In this document: positions 24,247-36,110 of the stretch, in pieces | Layout of the letters: every line of letters begins with the position of its first letter | Numbering within the stretch: the stretch's first letter is position 1 | Source: Rhypophila decipiens | Lineage: Eukaryota; Ascomycota; Sordariomycetes; Sordariales; Naviculisporaceae | NCBI GenBank assembly: GCA_033297075.1 | Contig: MU858069.1 | Span: forward strand, 124,001 to 188,000 | DNA: 64,000 bases | Direction of reading: 5' to 3' | Notes under the pieces: model-generated | Told to the model about the DNA's origin: nothing | Seen by the model: only the letters and a program-made list of their open reading frames with translations | The model's database searches: none | Position numbers and translations under genes: made by a program

Positions 24247-26605
24247 ATGCCACCTGACGCAGACATGGCTTCGGCACAAGCTGGGAATAACTCGAGCGAC
24301 TTTGTAAGCCATTTTTTCCATCGGACTAAATCATAGCCTGGACTGCCCGTGTTGAATCATCATGGCTAACTTTCTTTACCCTAGGTGCGCAAGCTCTACA
24401 AGTCAGTAGCACCCAGAAAAGCTATGACCCGTGACGAATCATCAGACTGAGCAGGAACTAATATCTGTATAGGATGCTCGAGGACCCCACATATAATTCA
24501 GTGGTACGATGGAGCGCAGACGGCGACAGTTTCGTGGTCTTGGAGGTATGCCATGAATGCGTTAAAGATTGATATTTAGCCATTGAGCTCCTATCTAATA
24601 TGATTCTAGAACGAAAAATTCACCAAGACGATTCTGCCCAAACACTTCAAGCACAGCAACTTTGCGAGTTTTGTGCGTCAGCTAAACAAATACGATTTTC
24701 ACAAGGTCAGACATAATGAAGAGAGCGGCGAGACACCATATGGACGCGATGTATGTTACCTCCCCATTCTAACAAGGTGATCCGATGGTTTTCCGGCCAC
24801 CGATAGCTGATACCTTGATAGGCATGGGAGTTCCGGCATCCTGAGTTCCGGGCGGACAGGAAAGACAACCTTGACAATATCCGGAGAAAGGCACCGGCGC
24901 CTCGGAAGCAACAGCCCACCGATGAGGCGTTCCCGGCGACACAGCAGATTGTTGTCTTGAGCGAGTCACTGGCAGCAACTCAGCATCAAATACAAGCCCT
25001 GCAAGAGCAGTACTTTGAGCTCGCGCAGACTAATAAAGTGCTTGTCAACGAAGTGGTCAACCTCCAGAAGATGGTCAGGGCCCAGAGCCAGGTATCAAAT
25101 GAACTAATCACCCACTTGAGCAACATTGAGGATCGCAGGCGTAGCAGTCGTCACTCGGCTCACTCGAGCCACTCGAGCCATTCAGGTGCTGCCTTCCATC
25201 AAGGCAATATGGGGTTATTACCAGACGGCGCTGATGAGCCGGCACCCGAGTTGCGAAGGGCGAGAGAGATCCTGAACAACGTCTCTGCCGATCCTCGCGC
25301 GGATAGGGAGCTAGAGAGGCTCTCGGTGGCCTACCACCAGCATAGTTCCCCCGCGGAGTCAGCCACTTCCTCTGTCATGTTCGCGCCACCAGGAACTGGC
25401 GGGATGCCACTAGTCGATCCACTCAACGATCCTCGGCATATGGTATATCCTGTTGGTCAGACACAGGGTATTGACCCCTTCCACTCGGACCACATTAACA
25501 ATATCCCGTATAGTCGTCCGTTAAGTAATCCCAATGCAATGGCCGAGGCGCCTACCATCACTCCCCCGCCAAAAGAACAGGGAGGCTCCTTATGGGGCCC
25601 GAAGAAGCCGCGTATCCTTCTGGTGGAGGATGACAAAACTTGCGCAAGGATTGGAGCCAAATTCCTCACCAACATGGACTGTAGCGTGGAGATTGCTGTA
25701 AGTAAAGCGCCCAGGTGTCTCGATCGACCATTGTGTACCGGAGAGAGACTGACATGTCCCATATAGCGCGATGGTTTGGAGGCCGTTGACAAGATCAACC
25801 ACGAGGCCGACCGCTTCCATCTCATCTTCATGGATATCATCATGCCCAATCTTGATGGTGTGTCGGCGACGGCCATGATTCGTATGGTAGCGCCACGGAT
25901 TCCCATTATCGCCATGACGTCTAACATACGTCAGGAGGATATTCAAACCTATTTCCACTTTGGTGAGCAATCTCTTCTTCGTCACCATACTTACCATGTC
26001 AGCTCTAACTCTCAGCTCCAGGCATGAACGACGTATTGGCCAAGCCCTTTACCCGTGATGGTATGGTCCGTATCCTGAAGAAGCATCTTTCGTGGATGCT
26101 CAAGGACCCTCTGAGCGGGGGGATGGTTGGAGATGACAATCCCCTGCAGGGAATGAATGCCGCCCAACCGCCGGCCACAACACAGCAGCAAGCGTATGCT
26201 GGACTGACGTTGGCAGGCGGTCCCAACCAGCAACAACAGATAAAGTTTGAGCAGACGCCTATCCCGTCGCCTACCACGACCTCGTCATGGCACTCGCCAG
26301 GGCAGATGACACACCCCTCGCCTACCATGGGTGATGCGAATAACGGTGGCTATTTGAATTCCGTTGGCAGTGCGACGGGCCCTGGTGGGATGGTGATGAC
26401 CCCCGGTGGGACCCAACGGTCGCAACAACAACATCCGCAGTACACGAACCATGTCATGGCGCAGGTCGGTGTTGCTGGCGGTCAGCTGGCCGCTGATGGG
26501 CTGGGCGGGCTCGCGGCAGCTGCTGCTGGTGGAGGCGGTGATGACCGCCCAGAAAAAAGGCAGAGGACGATGTATGGACAGCCTCAGGGGGCTTATGCGC
26601 AATAG
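24247..26605 (+). CDS. SKN7: SKN7-like HSF-type transcription factor / response regulator
   Basis: Seven exons: 24247-24303, 24385-24401, 24473-24545, 24610-24750, 24822-25697, 25767-25962 and 26022-26605, giving 647 residues. An HSF-type DNA-binding domain (about 17-110; [31 protein letters not shown]) is followed by a coiled coil (about 143-185; [20 protein letters not shown]). A two-component receiver domain follows (about 358-475), with acidic pair Asp366/Asp367 (LLVEDD), phosphoacceptor Asp411 (FMDIIMPN) and Lys461 (LAKPF). The Gln/Gly-rich tail resembles an activation region. Skn7 proteins act in the nucleus at the end of phosphorelays for oxidative, osmotic and cell-wall stress. Exon 2 is only 17 nt, but its phase and the motif VRKLYKMLEDP confirm it. 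All key residues are present. Confidence 0.95.
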
Positions 26606-29558
26606 TCCCCGGGCACTCCTTCTCGCCGACTCGTCTGTTTCATCCCATCGGCGTGGCTGGGATCCAAAAGCAAAATATAAGTGCAAATGTAAATATATTC
26701 GTTGTGCCAAGGTTGGATGGGTGATTGGGCTGACTTGCGGTCAGGCGGGTTAAAGGTATCTAATCCAGGTCGGTGGTTATATCCTGGACGGCGACAGTTT
26801 CCTGGCGGCGCAGATTTTCGTTCTGATCTTTGTTTATCTTTTCTTCTTTTTCGTTGTATACCGGTCAGGACCAAACAGTGGGGCCTGATACACTTCCCGG
26901 CGGGTCGCATTCCCTCCGCTGCCTGTATCTCGATGCCTTCTCTTTTCATTTCCAAAGGATTCTTTCATCCATGTCGTTCAATATCAGTTGATACCGGGTT
27001 CAAGGGTGGGTGGAAAGAACGGTTTGGGGAAAACTTGGAGGTCCAGGTCGAGGTCCAGGCCACGGCCAAATCAAAGGCTTGGCAAATAAAATATACATCC
27101 ATGTTGCTGTTGCTGCGACTCCATGGCGGCATATGTGTGTATATTGTTGTCCTGTTCGCGCGTGACCCTTTCCGTCTTGCGATCGTGGTGCGGCTGCTCC
27201 GAGACGGTGGGAGATCCATATTGCGGTAGTCGTCTTCGATCTCGTCCTGATATATAACCCCAATTTTTACGAACATCAATTCCAAGAGCGAGGGGGAATA
27301 CCGGACACACCGGAATGGCCCGTTGGCCTAGCGGTGTGAATCTGCCCCCTCGCTCTGACCGACCCCCCGCCGCCCCGTCCACCGCCCGCCGACAACTGAC
27401 CTCCCGAGAGGTTATGGGTTCGAGCCCGACTGTGGCTCCAACCGTCCCCCTCCACCAACTAACTTTAAAAAAGTTGTAATAGACTTTTCCTAAGGGCCTC
27501 TCCGACCTTGAGTCGGAGGGGCCTGGAGCCTTTGCTATTTTGCTGGAATTACTTTTCCTCCTTCTCGACCGATGTATTAATGACTTTTGGGCTAGTATGG
27601 CTTGGTGTTTGGGTGTCTTTCTTGTCTGAGGTGAGTTGTGGTGGAGGAGGTTTGGGGGTTGATGTGTGAGTAGTCGAGACTGGTGAATCTGTGATGGTGA
27701 CTGAGGGCAAGGTCGTCTTGGGTAATTCGAGCGTCTTTTTGGTTGAAGCAGGAAGTCAAGGAAATCAAGGCGAGGTGTGAGACAGTGAGTAAGAGGTGAC
27801 GATGGATGTCTGAGTTGCCTCGCTTGCTGGTCCGGTCCAGTCCGGTACCGGGTTATTCGATGATGCTCTGATTTATGAAAGATGAAAAGCGAAGACTGAA
27901 AAGACCGTTACTTGGGGTTATGGAGCAAGCAGTGATGATTCAAACTCGCTGACTGAATGGATGGGTAGAACGAGAATGAGAAGATGAAGCAAGTTGGAAA
28001 GGTATCCGCCCCGGTTCAAAGGATGATGGGGAATATGGACAAGAAAGATGTGGTGCCCATGCCAGAGAGGAATACAACAGGTATATCCGTACCAGGGCCT
28101 CGGCCAGACTGCCAAACGGGTCTGGAATGGTAGAAAAGAAGCCAGGACCAGGGTCAGGGTCAGGGATTCGAGCGTTTGCTTGGTCGGCCGGTGAAAACGG
28201 CGCGGAAAGGATTTGTCCAGCACATGGGAGGGATGGGTATGAATGGGACTAGCCTGTATTGCAGAGGCCCGTAGCCAACGAGCAGCTCCGAAGATATGGG
28301 GATATCACGGAGGCAGGGGGGGCATGATGTTTGCTGTGTTGGGTGTTGGGTGAAGTGTGTGTGCCAACGTGGTGGTGTAGGTACTCCGGATTGATGGTCT
28401 AGATGTCAGGAGGGTTGGCAGGAGATCATATTCGCACTCTCTCTGGAGCTCCAATTCGGAGTGTCCGGTTCTCCCATTCGAAGAGTGGTTTCTCGTACCT
28501 GTCTTCCTTGTGTGTTGATCGGAGCATAATCACCGGCAGGTCGACACTGTGTGCTGGCTTTCTTCCCTGCTCACCTTGAAGTGCCTGTGAGCTCCGTCTG
28601 AACCAACTGGTGGGTGGATGAACACCCATACTCCCACTAGTGTAATATCGAAGAGACGACTGGGTGGGATTTCAAAGGCCTGGGCTGGCGGTAGGTAATA
28701 TCTGGATATATGTATACTTATATACCGGCCAGTATGAATACACATCACGACTGTAATGGCATCATTCTCTTTCAATACGGGGAGGTGGCCCTGGCTTGGC
28801 AAGCAATAAAGACCACGCAAACCGGCAGGCCGTCACAGCAAAAACAGTAAACGTTGTTAGCTTGTTGGTCGTTTCCCGTTCCCAAAAAGTCCCCTAGTGA
28901 AACGGTAGTGGCCGGGTGGTAGCGCTACGAGAGCCCAGATGCGTTCTTCCCGCATGGTGCTGCATGAGAAATGGGTTCTGGAACTCCATAGCCCGCCCAG
29001 AACGCCCGTCATCCACGCAGGATGGCATGATTTCCATCATGTCAGCCTTCCGTTCGGTTCTCCAGCATCGTGTTTGTGCAACTGCAACTTTGCGCCCTTG
29101 CCAATACGGAGCAGGCACCTATACACCAATTCATGCCTTATACTAGTACGTATCCGTACATGTACTGATACTCCTGGCGGGAGGAGGAGGAGGAAAGAAA
29201 ACGGACTCCTGAAAGAGACGTTCTTGTTCACGAAGCAGCTATTGAAAGCCACGGCATGGATGAGCTCTCGATGTTCAGCTTCGATATATTGAAAACGCCA
29301 TTGGATAAAGAGTCGAAGACTTTGTCAAAGTTCTCCGAAGGCTACTGTGCACCCCTTGTCCATGACAGTTTCACGGTTTCGGGAACGAAGTGGACCTCTT
29401 GGGCCAAGCCCTGTCCAGCCCATGACTACAATTCTGCTTGACTCCACGAACGTGCCCACCTACACTTTCAAGAAGGAAAAGTGTAAACCTTCCACATTGC
29501 TTACAACATGTCAAATACGGTTCTCTTTGAAGAAAGCGTCAAGTGGAAATCGAAACTG

Positions 29559-29788
29559 TACAATCCAACCCTGGAAAGTTTGTTAGTTTGGTACGAATAG
29601 TGGCACCGACACCAGGGTCTCTGAGCCAGTGGTTTAGAAAGGGGAAAGAAGAAGAAATAGAAGTAAGTGTATCTAATAGTTATCCTTATTCTGCTGTGTT
29701 TTGGACGAGAAGTGGATTCGAGGTACTTGAAAGTGGAAAATATGTGGGTTTTGTACTGATCTAACAAACTTTCCAAGGTTGGATTGTA
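29559..29788. repeat. 28 bp inverted repeat with 174 bp spacer
   Basis: Left arm 29559-29586 and right arm 29761-29788 are reverse complements at 27 of 28 positions. The arms read TACAATCCAACC ... GTTTGTTAG. The inner edges are TGTTAG and CTAACA. No target-site duplication is obvious. Confidence 0.85.
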
Positions 29789-30358
29789 AAGTCTTCCCTT
29801 GAAAGTGGAGTAGAAACCCATGGGATGCGCGGCCGTTGTGAGTCCGAAACTCTATCCATGAAGACAGGGTCCTGATATTGCGGCGTAACAAATGGGCCTG
29901 GCCAGAACGTCATATTGAAGGGCAAGGGCAATATTTCAGAATGTCTCGCAAAGGGCACCTTTCCAGAAGCAAGCCACCCGTGACCAATAGGAATTCGTCT
30001 GGGCTTTTTGACCTTGCTGACACGGGATGACTTCTCAGTGAAGCCATGACAACTAAGAAATTTCTCGAGTTGTTCATTCAAGGCATGACATATTATCATA
30101 ATATGCGTGTTATTCCGGCTCGATAAACTATTCTTTTGAGCCCTTAAAGGGGAGAGAACTTCGTGATGGAGGATCTCAAGCTCCGTTAAATCTGATGCTG
30201 TTCTCCCACGAATCGCGACCACCGTCTCCATGATATTCAGTCTGGTGTCCCAAGGTCAATGCTATAGTAAATTTGCAGATACCTACTATTACCCTCTTTA
30301 GTTAGTTATATAAAAGTAAAGTCATCTACTTTTCTGAGTATTTTACCCAGGCTCGCCG

Positions 30359-30526
30359 GAATAAATGTCTTGACTAGATTCGAATAAATGCTTTAACCAG
30401 CTCGAGTAAATGCCATAAACAGCTCGAATAAATATCTTGACCAGCTCGAATAAATGCCTTGACCAGCCTCGAATAAATGTTTTGACTAGGTCGAATAAAT
30501 GCCTGGGCTAGCTCGAATAAATGCCC
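30359..30526 (+). repeat. 22-23 bp minisatellite, about 7.6 units
   Basis: Consensus unit GAATAAATGCCTTGACCAGCTC. Units start at 30359, 30382, 30404, 30426, 30448, 30471, 30493 and 30515 (last unit partial). The reverse complement carries the same core as the degenerate array at 9087-9240. Confidence 0.92.
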
Positions 30527-30775
30527 AGATTGAATGAGGTGCCAAGACAGTGGTTCTAGCGGCCGCGCCACGAATGCTGAACCCCTCCAAAAAGCAAGCC
30601 ACAATGCCCCGCCGAAATTGACTTGACTCATCTGTCATTGAAACTGCATCGAACTTTACGGGTTACTATACAATTAAACAGCCTTCAGCACATCATTGCC
30701 CACCTCTCCTTCTAAGCTGCTCATCGCATATACTGGCAAGAAAAGAGACATATACTGGAACAAAACGAGACATAT

Positions 30776-33078
30776 ATGTCCAATAAACAAGGCGGTAAGC
30801 CCGGCGGGGGCGCAAAGGGAAAGAAAGGCGCCGCCAAGGGGAAAGCAGGTGACGAAAAGAGAGAGGATGTCCTGCAGGCCGTTGTCCTCGTCGATTCATT
30901 CGAAGATCGCTTCAAGCCGTTTACGACCGAGAAACCTAGGGTAGGATTTAACACCATTCACGTCCATATTGCGCTCTCTTGCTGACTTGAGTACAGTGTC
31001 TTCTTCCCCTCGCCAACGTCCCCTTGATCGAACATACCCTCGAATTCCTCGCATCCAATGGCGTCCAAGAGGTCTTTATCTATTGCGGCGCCCACTCCGA
31101 AGCTATCGAGACGTTCATCAATGAGTCCCGTCGATGGAGCCCCGGCAGCATCCTCTCGCCATTCTCATCCCTCGAGTTTATCCGTGTCTCGGACGCTACC
31201 TCGGTCGGCGATTTCATGCGCGACCTCGATTCTCGAGGTGTGATTGCGGGCGATTTCATCCTTGTCCACGGTGACGTCGTTTCCAACATTGAGCTCGAGG
31301 GCGCCCTGGCCAAGCACAGAGCAAGGAGAGAAGCCAACAGGGACGCATGCATGACGATGGTACTCACATCCGCCGGAACCAGACCACATCCCATTAAAAC
31401 AGCACAGGTCATCAAGCCAGTCTTCGTGATCTGCAACGAGACAAACAGATGCGTTCATTATCAAGAAATGAATCCACTCACACCGAAGGAGAGACTCAGG
31501 ATAGACTATTCTCTGCTTGAGATATGTACTGATACTGAGATCCGATCCGACCTTATCGATGCCCAGATCGATATCTGCACCCCCGAGGTGTTAGCCCTCT
31601 GGTCCGAAAGCTTCGACTACGAGCTCCCACGGAAGAACTTCCTGTCAGGTGTGATAAAAGACTGGGAGCTGAATGGCAAGCTGATCTACGCCGAGGTCAT
31701 GAAGGAGGGCTATGCTGTACGCGCCAGCAACCTCGCCCTGTATGAACGTGTGAGTCGGGATGTTCTCAACAGGCGCGTGCTGCCATTCGCTCCCGACAGC
31801 AACTTGAGCACGGATCAGACATATAAGTGGATTCACGCAGGCCGCTTTTACTCCGAGAACGGTGTCTTGATCGACAGGACCGCCAAGGTCACAAGGTCTG
31901 CTTTAGGGGCGGACACCAACATAGGGGCCGGCTCTACGATTGAAAGGAGCATCATCGGGAGGAGTTGCGTCATTGGGAAGGACGTAAAGATCAAGGACAG
32001 TTATATATGGGATGATGCCGTCATCGGGGATGGAACCGTTGTCGAACGGTCTATACTGGCAAACTCTGCCACCGTTGGCAGTAATTGTCACATACCAAAG
32101 GGCTCTCTGTTGTCCTTTGGGGTCCAGATTGCGGATGGGAAACGACTTGATTCAGAACCGATACCGCGAATCTCACTTCTAGATGACGATGGAAACCCGG
32201 CTAAAACTGATCCTTCGGTAGTTGGCGAAGGCGGCAGGGGCGCGCTCTACCATGAATCGGTGGACGAGGATTCCGACGACGAGGACCAGCAGCATGACCC
32301 AGCTGTTCTTCAAAGGACGCTCTTTTATTCGTTAGAGGGTATGAACATTTCGGCCGACTCGGTATCCACATTTGCTTCTGAAGATTCTTCAGAATCGGAC
32401 GACGAAGAGTTTATCGGGGCAGGGTCGCATGGAGAGGAATTTGGTGCCACCCGACAGCGCCTTTCGTCGTTTACCTCGATCGACTCTAATACGGGTGCCT
32501 CTGATGCCGAGGCCTTCCATGCCGATGCCGTGCACGGGCTCGTCGATGCTCTTCAAGGCGATGACAGCGGAGATTTTGACTCGGCTAAGCTCGAATTCAT
32601 GGGTCTTCGGCTGGCGAATAATGCTTCCGATAGCATGATGCGGCGTGCCATAGCGGTGGCATTTGCTACTAGGGCATCGGAACTGCTCACCCCGGAACAC
32701 GGCGGACTGACCCCCGCGGAGGCGGCCAAAAAGGCTCTGTTTTCCAAGAACGGTGCCCTCAAATTCATCAAGGAGGTTGGTGTCGGCGAGGAAACTGGCG
32801 AGCAATCAGAGTTTGCCCTCGCTCTCCAGAAAGCACTGCTCGGGGTGAAGGGCCTCGAGGCTACCAGAGCGGGCACGCTTTTGGCGGCACTACTGCAGCA
32901 ACTATATAGCGAGGATGTGTTGGAGGAAGATGGTATACTGGCGTGGTGGGCGGATGCACGGTCCTCGGAGGGCGACGGCCTCAACAAGATCAAGGATAAA
33001 TGCCTGGTCTTGGTGGAGTGGCTTGAGAATGCCGAGGAGGACAGCGACGACGACGAGGACGACGAGGATAGCGATTAA
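30776..33078 (+). CDS. GCD6: translation initiation factor eIF2B epsilon subunit
   Basis: Two exons: 30776-30940 and 30997-33078, giving 748 residues. This is the catalytic subunit of eIF2B, the guanine-nucleotide exchange factor that recycles eIF2 in the cytosol. After a Lys/Gly-rich leader comes a nucleotidyltransferase-like domain ([33 protein letters not shown], joined exactly across the intron). Next is a left-handed beta-helix of hexapeptide repeats (about 335-425; IGAGSTIERSIIGRSCVIGKDVKI). The C-terminal W2/HEAT domain carries the exchange activity and ends in aromatic/acidic motifs (ILAWWADARSS, LVEWLENAEEDSDDDEDDED). Length and domain order are complete. The gene was read by eye as a single long second exon without interruptions. 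Confidence 0.95.
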
Positions 33079-34930
33079 TTCATCAGCGACCAGGGGTGTT
33101 TTTGGTGCAAAATAGGCATATTCTGCTGCTCAATTAGGCATATTTTCCTGCTCAAAAAGGCGTTAAGAGCGACGAAAAAGGGCCTTCTTTGTGATTATTG
33201 ACAGGCTTTATTCATGATTCATTGGCTCTTTGGGAGCTGGGCGATAGGCATTTATGTGGTAGAAACAAGCCCCTTTACGGATAGCACATGCTTATATGCC
33301 TTCCATGGAGCTACTGAGCTACATTTTTAGATCTGTACCTGCACACCTGAGATGGTCCCAACTCCCTATCAATCGTGTACTCACAAGTCCATCTGAAACC
33401 AAGATATACCTTTTCCAAGCACGACATTTGACCCAGTCCCAAGGGCAGCACAACATCTCAAACAAGCGCCTCGACCGGGCCACAAACGGCCAGCCGTTTT
33501 ACAGATTATGGTATGACTTGCATTGATTTGAACTCTACTGGTAACAAAAAATTAGTGACCTGCAGGACTAGTGGAGCAATAATTATATCATCCATTATAT
33601 TATGCAATATGATAATGATCGGGGGAGCTATTCAAAAACCGGACGGCTTCGAGTGTAACTCAAATTCGCACCCTTTGAGGTACTCCTCTTATACAAGAGC
33701 GTAACGTTAACTAAACGCACCATCCGGCTTATAAGCTGCTGAAAACAAAAGGTTGGTAATTACCTAGTCCAAGGACTGTCCTCCCCTCTCAGTTAAGAGC
33801 GCGGCTATCTGATGTCAGTCTCATGCATGCACTTAAACATCTTCCATGTCTGAGCAACGAACAATGGACAACATATTTTCATCAATATTATGACCTTGAT
33901 CATATCTTGGTTCCATCTGGATATTTCAGTTCGAGTGCATACGAATAACGTGAGGTGGAACAGTTGAGTCAATAGGTATCAGCATGAGTCTTGACCTGCA
34001 TGATAATATCAGGTTCAGTGTGGAGATGTGAATTCTCGCTTCCCAGTTCCTTGCTCCAACAAAGACACCACTCTTTCTGGCTTTTGCTGGTAAGGCTGGC
34101 CAACCGGCTCCCGGAGCTCCCGCAGGTTTCCACTTGCCAAGGTGTTCCTCCGGAGTTCTGAAGGTGTTCGTCACTGCCGCTTGCTTCGTGAGGTCGAGGG
34201 AGAGATGAACCATTTCATGAATCAGGGGGTTCTGGGCTGAGTCCTTTACGATTCTGGTGGTGCTCTTCCAAGTTCCAACCCACCAACAGGAGGTAATTAC
34301 CACTAACAAACGAGAGGTGTACTGTACTCCGTATCCGTAGTTGGGAGCTGATATCGAGATCTTAGCGAAACTCGTGCTCTCATTGGCCCGAAGCTCCCGT
34401 CACCATCGCTGGATGTACCAAATGGGTTCTGTCCATTCAGAATGCGGCCGCCAAATTGGGGGGTCAAAGCCCCTGGGCCCAGCGAACCTCTGCGATTCGC
34501 TGCCGGGGCCGCTCTGTGCCGCCTGGGAAGGCCAGTGCTTCACCAACATGGGCCTAATCTACCGGTTTCCACAGGAATGGCAGTGACTTTCATTCCAGGT
34601 TCCATGCCTGGTCGCCCCTGTGCTCACGCAAACTTCGACCTGGGCTCTCCTCTCCCCCTAGCTTCCGATTTCCATGACCACACTTATGCAAACACTTTAA
34701 CAAAGTTTTTTGGTGCCTGGTCCGTATTCTTCGAACATCGACTATTTGCCATGTTCCAACTTTGAACTGGTTATCCTCACTTACAAGTCGGCAAAAGAGC
34801 ATCTGCCTAGCGCCCGGCTTCAAGCACCACCCGAGCCACTTTCAGACGTGCAATTTCTCAAGGTCCTCCGAAAGTCCCGCCTTCACACCACTCGACAAGC
34901 TCCCAGAACCAGCTCTACGTCCCGAATGCC
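33079..34930. other. intergenic region between GCD6 and the Whi5-like gene
   Basis: A 1.85 kb gap. A short two-copy direct repeat (AGGCATATT..CTGCTCAA, 33114-33155) follows GCD6. The right side is likely promoter and leader of the Whi5-like gene. Open frames here look random. Confidence 0.5.
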
Positions 34931-36110
34931 ATGTCCACCAAGCAGAGAAAGATGTCGTCACCAATAAAGAAACACCCGGATGTGGTGGCGGATCGGGTTC
35001 TGAAGAGGATCGAGATTAGCAAGGTACATTCTCGTCGTCGAAATGCCCCCTCCCTTTTATGGCCGTGAACTTGGGAACTGACGGAGGAGTGTTGCAATTT
35101 AGATGGCACGAAGGCTGCAGAATCGTTTGGCCTTGGCTCAGTTCAAGACAAAGCACGGCCTCGAAGACCTCGCACTCGACAGCATTGAGCCCAGATTCGA
35201 AAAGCAAATGCGACAACAACAGCGAATGCCAGACGGCGATATTCTTTCAGACTCCTCCTCGAGCGCCTCCGATCTCCCATACCCCTCCAGAGCCTTGATG
35301 AGCTCACCTCTCAAAGCTCCCTTCTTTTCGGATGCAATTGGGTCCAGTAACGGCAGCACCGGCCATCGCAAGCGCACATACATGGCGTCGTTCGACCATA
35401 TAGCTTCCAGCCCGAGCAAACGCTTTCGCCAGTCCCCAACGGCGCACCGGTCCTTCACCAACAGTCATAACGGCACCTGGAAAGACCACCACCAGCTGGC
35501 GCAGTCATCGCCCATAAAACCCAAACGGCAACAGCACTTTACCACATCCACCGGTCCGAATGTGTCCTTCTTTGCCGGCTCCGCACAGATAAGCGACGTC
35601 TTGACCTCGCCCAACTACGCTGCCAACTCCGACGATGAGGATGACCTCTTACCAACCCACTCTTTCCGCACGAGCATAGTGAGGCCTTCTCCCCCGCGAA
35701 CACCTCCAACGAGACATCGCAGCAACCCGAATAAGAGATCAAAGGCTGTAGGAGGAGCAGGAGGAGGCGCTGCACCCGAAGCCAAGACCGACGCACACGG
35801 CGCCGACCTATTGCTGTATCTTGCCGCATCGCCCTCACCTGCGAACCCAAGAAAGGAAAGCAGCAAGATGGAGCCACCATCTACACCACCGCCCAAGAAT
35901 ACCAGACTGGCACTACCGTCATCCATGATGACTACGCCAGGTGGAGGCAACCCGTTCCCGAGCACGCCGGGGCTCAACTTTGACTTTTCGGATTTCGTTC
36001 ACATGACGCCTAGCCCGGCACAGAAGCCGTGGAGGACGCCGCTAGCGGGGCCAGGTAAAACCCCGCTCAGTGTGGCTAGGAAGCGTCTTACGTTTGACGA
36101 CTTACCTTGA
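34931..36110 (+). CDS. Whi5/Nrm1-family G1/S transcriptional repressor
   Basis: Two exons: 34931-35023 and 35103-36110, giving 366 residues. The first exon (MSTKQRKMSSPIKKHPDVVADRVLKRIEISK) joins in phase to the Whi5-type G1/S-factor-binding motif at residues 32-55 (MARRLQNRLALAQFKTKHGL). The rest is disordered and carries many Ser/Thr-Pro sites (SSPLK, SSPSKR, QSPTAH, SSPIKPK, PSPPRTPP, MTPSPAQKP, RTPLAGPGKTPLS), the expected targets of cyclin-dependent kinase. The tail is ARKRLTFDDLP. In yeasts, Whi5 and Nrm1 bind SBF or MBF and repress G1/S genes until phosphorylated; the same role here is inference. Which paralogue it equals cannot be told from this window. Confidence 0.78.

Larger units (their letters stand above)
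26606..30775. other. long gene-poor region between SKN7-like gene and GCD6
   Basis: A 4.2 kb gap. It contains an inverted repeat at 29559-29788 and a minisatellite at 30359-30526, both listed separately, plus tRNA-like promoter boxes at about 27320-27440 that do not fold (see rejected items). A 156-codon minus-strand frame at 29761-30231 is open but resembles nothing known. No supported gene. Confidence 0.55.

Noticed and set aside
27318..27445. Possible intron-containing tRNA gene: A-box-like TTGGCCTAGCGGT and B-box-like GGGTTCGAGCC.
   Set aside because: The T stem has two mismatches, no D stem forms after the A box, and the 3' acceptor (TGTGGCTCC) has no 5' partner.
29581..29766. Possible solo LTR bounded by TGTTAG and CTAACA.
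   Set aside because: The flanks are inverted (AAGTT and AACTT) rather than directly duplicated, and pairing continues outward, so it is better described as an inverted repeat.
29761..30231. 156-codon minus-strand open frame starting with ATG (METVVAIRGRTASD).
   Set aside because: No recognisable domain, no splice or family support, and its 3' end lies inside an inverted repeat. Left as a possible but unsupported gene.
33926..34309. 127-codon minus-strand frame containing HEMVH, which resembles a zinc-protease HExxH motif.
   Set aside because: A five-residue match is easily random, and the protein lacks the other features of a metalloprotease.
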